From Aequoribacter sp049615385 (GTDB taxonomy: Bacteria > Pseudomonadota > Gammaproteobacteria > Pseudomonadales > Halieaceae), in assembly GCF_049615385.1 (NCBI RefSeq), contig NZ_JBMZFL010000010.1: DNA of 64,000 bases. One strand, written 5' to 3'. Position numbers and translations under genes: made by a program. Below the pieces are notes generated by a model. It did no database searches. It saw only the letters and a list, made by a program, of their open reading frames with translations, and was not told the origin of the DNA. Positions 61,150-64,000 of the stretch are shown piece by piece (the first letter of the stretch is position 1; each line of letters begins with the position of its first letter).

Positions 61150-61818
61150 CTAAGTCGTCCAGCCACCTGCAAGTGGGATGATTTGTCCCACCACGTGCTG
61201 CACGTCGGGGTCCGCTAAATAGGCTGCCAGTTTGGCCGTCTCCAGACCCCTACCGACTTTTTTGGTTGGAACTTGAGAAGACAAACTGCTGATGAAGCGT
61301 GGATCCTGCATCAGCTCCGGTGGGTAGTAGGTGTCGTTTTCGATGTAGTTTTGCCCAATGGCGTTAGCTTGTACCCCAAACTTAGCCAGTTCTAAGCCTG
61401 CGCCTTTGATAAAGGCATTTTGTGCGCCGCGCGCAGCACAGTAGCCCGAGGCAAAAGGGATGCCTCGTAAGGGCGCCGCCGACGTAATCGCCACGATCTT
61501 GCCGTATCCTCTAGCTTTCATGGGGCCGCTGACATGGCGAATAATTCGCATTAATGGGTGAACAAGATGATCAAACAACACATTCCAATCGTCGTCTTGA
61601 ATGGCTTCTAGCGCATCTTTACGAGGTGGCTCGGCCAAGTTCGCGATGACAATATCGGGTATATCCGCAAGAGTCTCCAGCAAATAGTGATCGTCATACA
61701 AGGCATGCGTGTCGCGTGTCACGATCGCACCGAGACGTTCGAATTCGTCAGCAATGGACGGGCCCATGTAACGATCTGCAGAGGTAACCCAGACAGATTT
61801 GCCGCTAAACTGACTCAT
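61150..61818 (-). CDS. Halohydrin dehalogenase-like SDR-fold protein
   Basis: This 222-residue protein has the SDR fold but lacks the NAD(P) glycine motif; in its place is T-X4-Y-X-G (Thr12, Tyr17, Gly19). The catalytic triad is Ser113-Tyr126-Arg130, spaced S-X12-Y-X3-R, where normal SDRs have Lys. Both patterns define halohydrin dehalogenases, which turn vicinal halohydrins into epoxides and halide, and run in reverse with azide, cyanide or nitrite. Downstream, ANAIGQNYIENDTYYPPEL lines up with the HheC region bearing the halide pocket, and VGQIIPLAGGW closes the fold. ATG 61818 follows AAGGAG. The natural substrate is unknown. Confidence 0.85.
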   Translation of the reverse strand: MSQFSGKSVWVTSADRYMGPSIADEFERLGAIVTRDTHALYDDHYLLETLADIPDIVIANLAEPPRKDALEAIQDDDWNVLFDHLVHPLMRIIRHVSGPMKARGYGKIVAITSAAPLRGIPFASGYCAARGAQNAFIKGAGLELAKFGVQANAIGQNYIENDTYYPPELMQDPRFISSLSSQVPTKKVGRGLETAKLAAYLADPDVQHVVGQIIPLAGGWTT

Positions 61819-61926
61819 GATGTGCTCCTTGGTCAACATGAAGTCTTGGCTGCAAGGTTAAACAAATAGCATTGCTACTTGGAACGGCTTTGTTAGACTT
61901 CATTAAAACATGTGAGGCTTATTCTG

Positions 61927-63213
61927 ATGTCTTTAGTACGTATTGCAACCGTCACCACCGTTTTGTTGGCGTCGAGCGTTACCAGCGCGCAAGATTTTGA
62001 TCGTCTGGGCTTTTACGAGTATCTCCACGCAAACCCCGAACTGTCTTTTCAAGAAGAGAAAACATCGGCGCTTCTCGCACGCACCTGGCGACGTGCGGGC
62101 TTTGAGGTAACCGAGCAGGTGGGTGGTCACGGTGTGGTTGGTCTCCTAAAAAATGGAGAAGGCCCGACATTAATGATTCGTATGGATACCGATGCTTTGC
62201 CGGTGCAAGAGCAAACGGGGTTGCCGTACGCTAGTCGAGCAAAATCCATCGAGATGACGGGGCAGGAGGTACACGTGATGCACGCTTGTGGTCACGATGT
62301 GCATATGACCGTGGGGACCGAAACAGCCCTTAATTTGGCGACGCAAAAAGATGCATGGCAGGGGACTTTGATGGTGATAGCGCAGCCTGCCGAGGAGCGT
62401 GGGGCCGGCGCTAAAGCCATGTTAAATGATGGTCTGTTCGAGCGCTTCGCGACACCAGATTACAATTTGTCTCTGCACACATTGGCTACCTTACCTGCAG
62501 GCCAAATTGGCTACGTGCCGGGCTGGATGATGGCAAACGTCGACTCGGTCGACATTCAGTTGAAGGGTATTGGCGGGCATGGGGCGTACCCGCATAACGC
62601 CAAAGACCCGATTGTGTTGGCGGCGTCGATCATTATGGATTTGCAGACACTCGTTTCACGCGAGATTCATCCAGTAGAGCCGGGCGTGGTTACGGTCGGT
62701 TCGATTCACGCGGGAACTAAACACAACATTATTCCCGATTCGGCAACTTTACAGCTAACCGTTCGTTCTTATTCAGATGCGACAAGAGAAATCTTGCTTA
62801 ATGGGATTCGTCGTATTGCAATCAAAAATGCAGAGGCAATGGGTTTTCCAGAAGACTTGCTACCAGTGGTAGAAGTGAAAGATGAGTATACGCCGGCGCT
62901 ATGGAATGACCCAGAGTTAGTGGCGCGCAGCGTTGCGGTCATGAAAGCTGTTATTGGTGCTGCTAACGTGATTGAAGTGACGAAAGAGATGGGCGGCGAA
63001 GATTTTGCTCGGTATGGACGTACGGACGAAAAGATTCCCAGCTTTATGATCCGTTTGGGCGTTGTGCCCGAGGCAAAATGGCAGGCTTTTGTGCGTGGCG
63101 AGACAAATCTGCCATCGCTTCATTCGCCATTTTTCGCGCCAGATCCTGCAAAATCGATCGATACCGGGGTTAAAGCCATGACGGCGATGGCGCTGGATTT
63201 GCTGCAGAATTAG
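61927..63213 (+). CDS. Exported M20-family amidohydrolase
   Basis: This 428-residue metallohydrolase has a signal peptide (about 1-21). Zinc ligands are in HACGHDVHMT, the Glu pair in PAEERGAG and the His in SLHTLATLPAG. It belongs to the M20D group (hippurate hydrolase, IAA-amino-acid hydrolase and aminobenzoyl-glutamate types), which split N-acyl amino acids. ATG 61927 is used; GTG 61912 is possible. Divergent from the halohydrin dehalogenase-like gene, 108 bp apart. Confidence 0.93.
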   Translation: MSLVRIATVTTVLLASSVTSAQDFDRLGFYEYLHANPELSFQEEKTSALLARTWRRAGFEVTEQVGGHGVVGLLKNGEGPTLMIRMDTDALPVQEQTGLPYASRAKSIEMTGQEVHVMHACGHDVHMTVGTETALNLATQKDAWQGTLMVIAQPAEERGAGAKAMLNDGLFERFATPDYNLSLHTLATLPAGQIGYVPGWMMANVDSVDIQLKGIGGHGAYPHNAKDPIVLAASIIMDLQTLVSREIHPVEPGVVTVGSIHAGTKHNIIPDSATLQLTVRSYSDATREILLNGIRRIAIKNAEAMGFPEDLLPVVEVKDEYTPALWNDPELVARSVAVMKAVIGAANVIEVTKEMGGEDFARYGRTDEKIPSFMIRLGVVPEAKWQAFVRGETNLPSLHSPFFAPDPAKSIDTGVKAMTAMALDLLQN

Positions 63214-63331
63214 CGGCTTTTCCAGCGTTAAAGTCTGACGTGCTGATCGGAATTTTTAGTGCGTATGCTCTGTAACCACTGGCCCTAAGCGCCGTCTGTT
63301 ACGGTAAGTTAAAACACGTGCGTGGCCCGGC

Positions 63332-63871
63332 TCATTGGGTACTCGCGCCACGTTTAAACAGTTTGAAGAAGGCATACGATGGGTCGGCCGGGCCTGGCTT
63401 TCCAATCTTTGCACCGTGCACAATGGTTTCGTCCAGCGTCGAAATCGAAGGACTATGGTAGTTAGCCCAATCCGCAACAATGGCTCGATGAGCAAATTTC
63501 CAGACGCCCTCACGCTTTTCGTACTTGTCAAAGTAGCGCCCGCCAATCAGTAAATCTACAGGGCCCTCATCGGTGTCTATTTTGTGGAAGGCGATAAGAT
63601 ACACTTCGCCTTCTGCATAGTCGCCGTCAAGTTTCATATTAATCGTGGTGACATTGTGGTGCAGTCCTAGCATCGGGATTTGAATGTTGGGTAACTCATC
63701 GATAAAGCCCATAGCGGGTCCCGTGTAAAAATCGCCGTGCTCGTCAATTGCGTCTTCATGGTACAGCGAGCGCATGAGTTCATTGTCGTGCCTGTCAGCG
63801 GCACGACAATAGGCGTAAATCAGTTCGTAGATTTCTTGCTTGTCGAGCAGTGCTTGAAGTCTGGCGTCCAT
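63332..63871 (-). CDS. SnoaL-like (NTF2-fold) protein
   Basis: This 179-residue protein has the SnoaL_4 pattern: LLDKQEIYELIYAYCRAADR at the start, DEHGDFYTGPAM and the late WKFAHRAIVADW. NTF2-fold proteins act as small hydratases, isomerases or dehydratases on cyclic substrates; which one is unclear. It begins 13 bp after the stop of another gene on the same strand, behind AGGAA. Confidence 0.85.
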   Translation of the reverse strand: MDARLQALLDKQEIYELIYAYCRAADRHDNELMRSLYHEDAIDEHGDFYTGPAMGFIDELPNIQIPMLGLHHNVTTINMKLDGDYAEGEVYLIAFHKIDTDEGPVDLLIGGRYFDKYEKREGVWKFAHRAIVADWANYHSPSISTLDETIVHGAKIGKPGPADPSYAFFKLFKRGASTQ

Positions 63872-63884
63872 CGCAGCCGTTCCT

Positions 63885-64000
63885 TTATTGTTCTTCGTGC
63901 CACGAGTGTACTCGTTTGATGACAGCCATGTCGACGTGGGATGGCGCGCCCACTTTGCTCCTGTGGTCGCAAAATGTCGAACCTCCGGTTCTCGTCCGGC
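63885..64000 (-). CDS. C-terminal end of a gene cut by the right window edge
   Basis: An open frame enters from the right edge and stops at 63885, ending GAPSHVDMAVIKRVHSWHEEQ without its first or last residue certain in function. Only 37 residues are visible, so no family can be named. Spacing of 13 bp to the SnoaL-like gene supports it being a real upstream gene of the same operon. Confidence 0.4.
   Translation of the reverse strand, partial: RTRTGGSTFCDHRSKVGAPSHVDMAVIKRVHSWHEEQ

Noticed and set aside
61150..61818. Ordinary NAD(P)-dependent short-chain dehydrogenase
   Set aside because: The glycine-rich cofactor loop is absent and the catalytic Lys is Arg, with the exact spacing of halohydrin dehalogenases.

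Overview
The window reads as chromosome of a free-living, probably marine, heterotrophic gammaproteobacterium of moderate GC. Supporting signs are a HexR-controlled Entner-Doudoroff locus, an IscR-SUF iron-sulfur operon, the aspartate-semialdehyde route to spermidine, an arylsulfatase, a large TonB-dependent receptor and many acyl-CoA enzymes. The Cellvibrionales/OM60-like groups fit this, but I cannot fix a genus. No prophage, integrase, complete insertion sequence or CRISPR array is visible. One tRNA gene (Arg, ACG) is present.

Layout. 1-5505 (minus strand): a HAD hydrolase cut by the window edge, a PAS-GGDEF diguanylate cyclase, a DUF885 lipoprotein and an acyl-CoA ligase. 5644-12675 (plus): an IscR-type palindrome, then iscR-sufB-sufC-sufD-sufS-sufA-sufT-sufE-HIT, almost all overlapping or closely spaced. 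12720-17050 (minus): speA, a carboxy(nor)spermidine dehydrogenase and its decarboxylase. 17333-18339: tRNA-Arg with promoter and terminator, a 63-bp direct repeat flanking a chain of hairpins, then a RelB/RelE-type toxin-antitoxin pair. 18389-21467 (minus): a second acyl-CoA ligase, a YgjP-like metallopeptidase and an S1/P1 nuclease. 21559-29379 (plus): glycine-zipper protein, small periplasmic protein, response regulator, sensor kinase, pxpB, TonB-dependent receptor and pxpC. 29682-33184 (plus): an unusual thiolase-like protein, two hotdog thioesterases and a DUF2889 protein. 33259-35272 (minus): thiolase and crotonase.

Central carbon block, 35449-47094: udk, ppc and hexR (minus), gap (plus), then edd-glk-eda-zwf-pgl (minus). 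HexR-type palindromes lie in front of gap and edd, with a weaker one in front of hexR. Between gap and pgl sit an 8-bp microsatellite and a 96-bp tandem repeat (3.7 copies). dinB and a YghU-type glutathione transferase follow.

49342-56852 is one tight operon: arylsulfatase, MoxR ATPase, DUF58, DUF4381, VWA, VWA-TPR and BatD-like proteins, headed by two copies of a 12-bp palindrome. The right end (56964-64000) holds MAPEG, HSL-type hydrolase, secreted DUF302-like, DUF3667, crotonase, M20 amidohydrolase and SnoaL-like genes. It also holds a short SDR-fold protein at 61150-61818 that carries the full motif set of halohydrin dehalogenases.

The most promising leads are the halohydrin dehalogenase homologue, the sulfatase-MoxR-VWA operon, the two-component/pxpB/TonB-receptor/pxpC cluster, and the two repeat arrays (17455-17719 and 40974-41439). 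All readings come from inspection of the sequence and the translated proteins; no database search was run.
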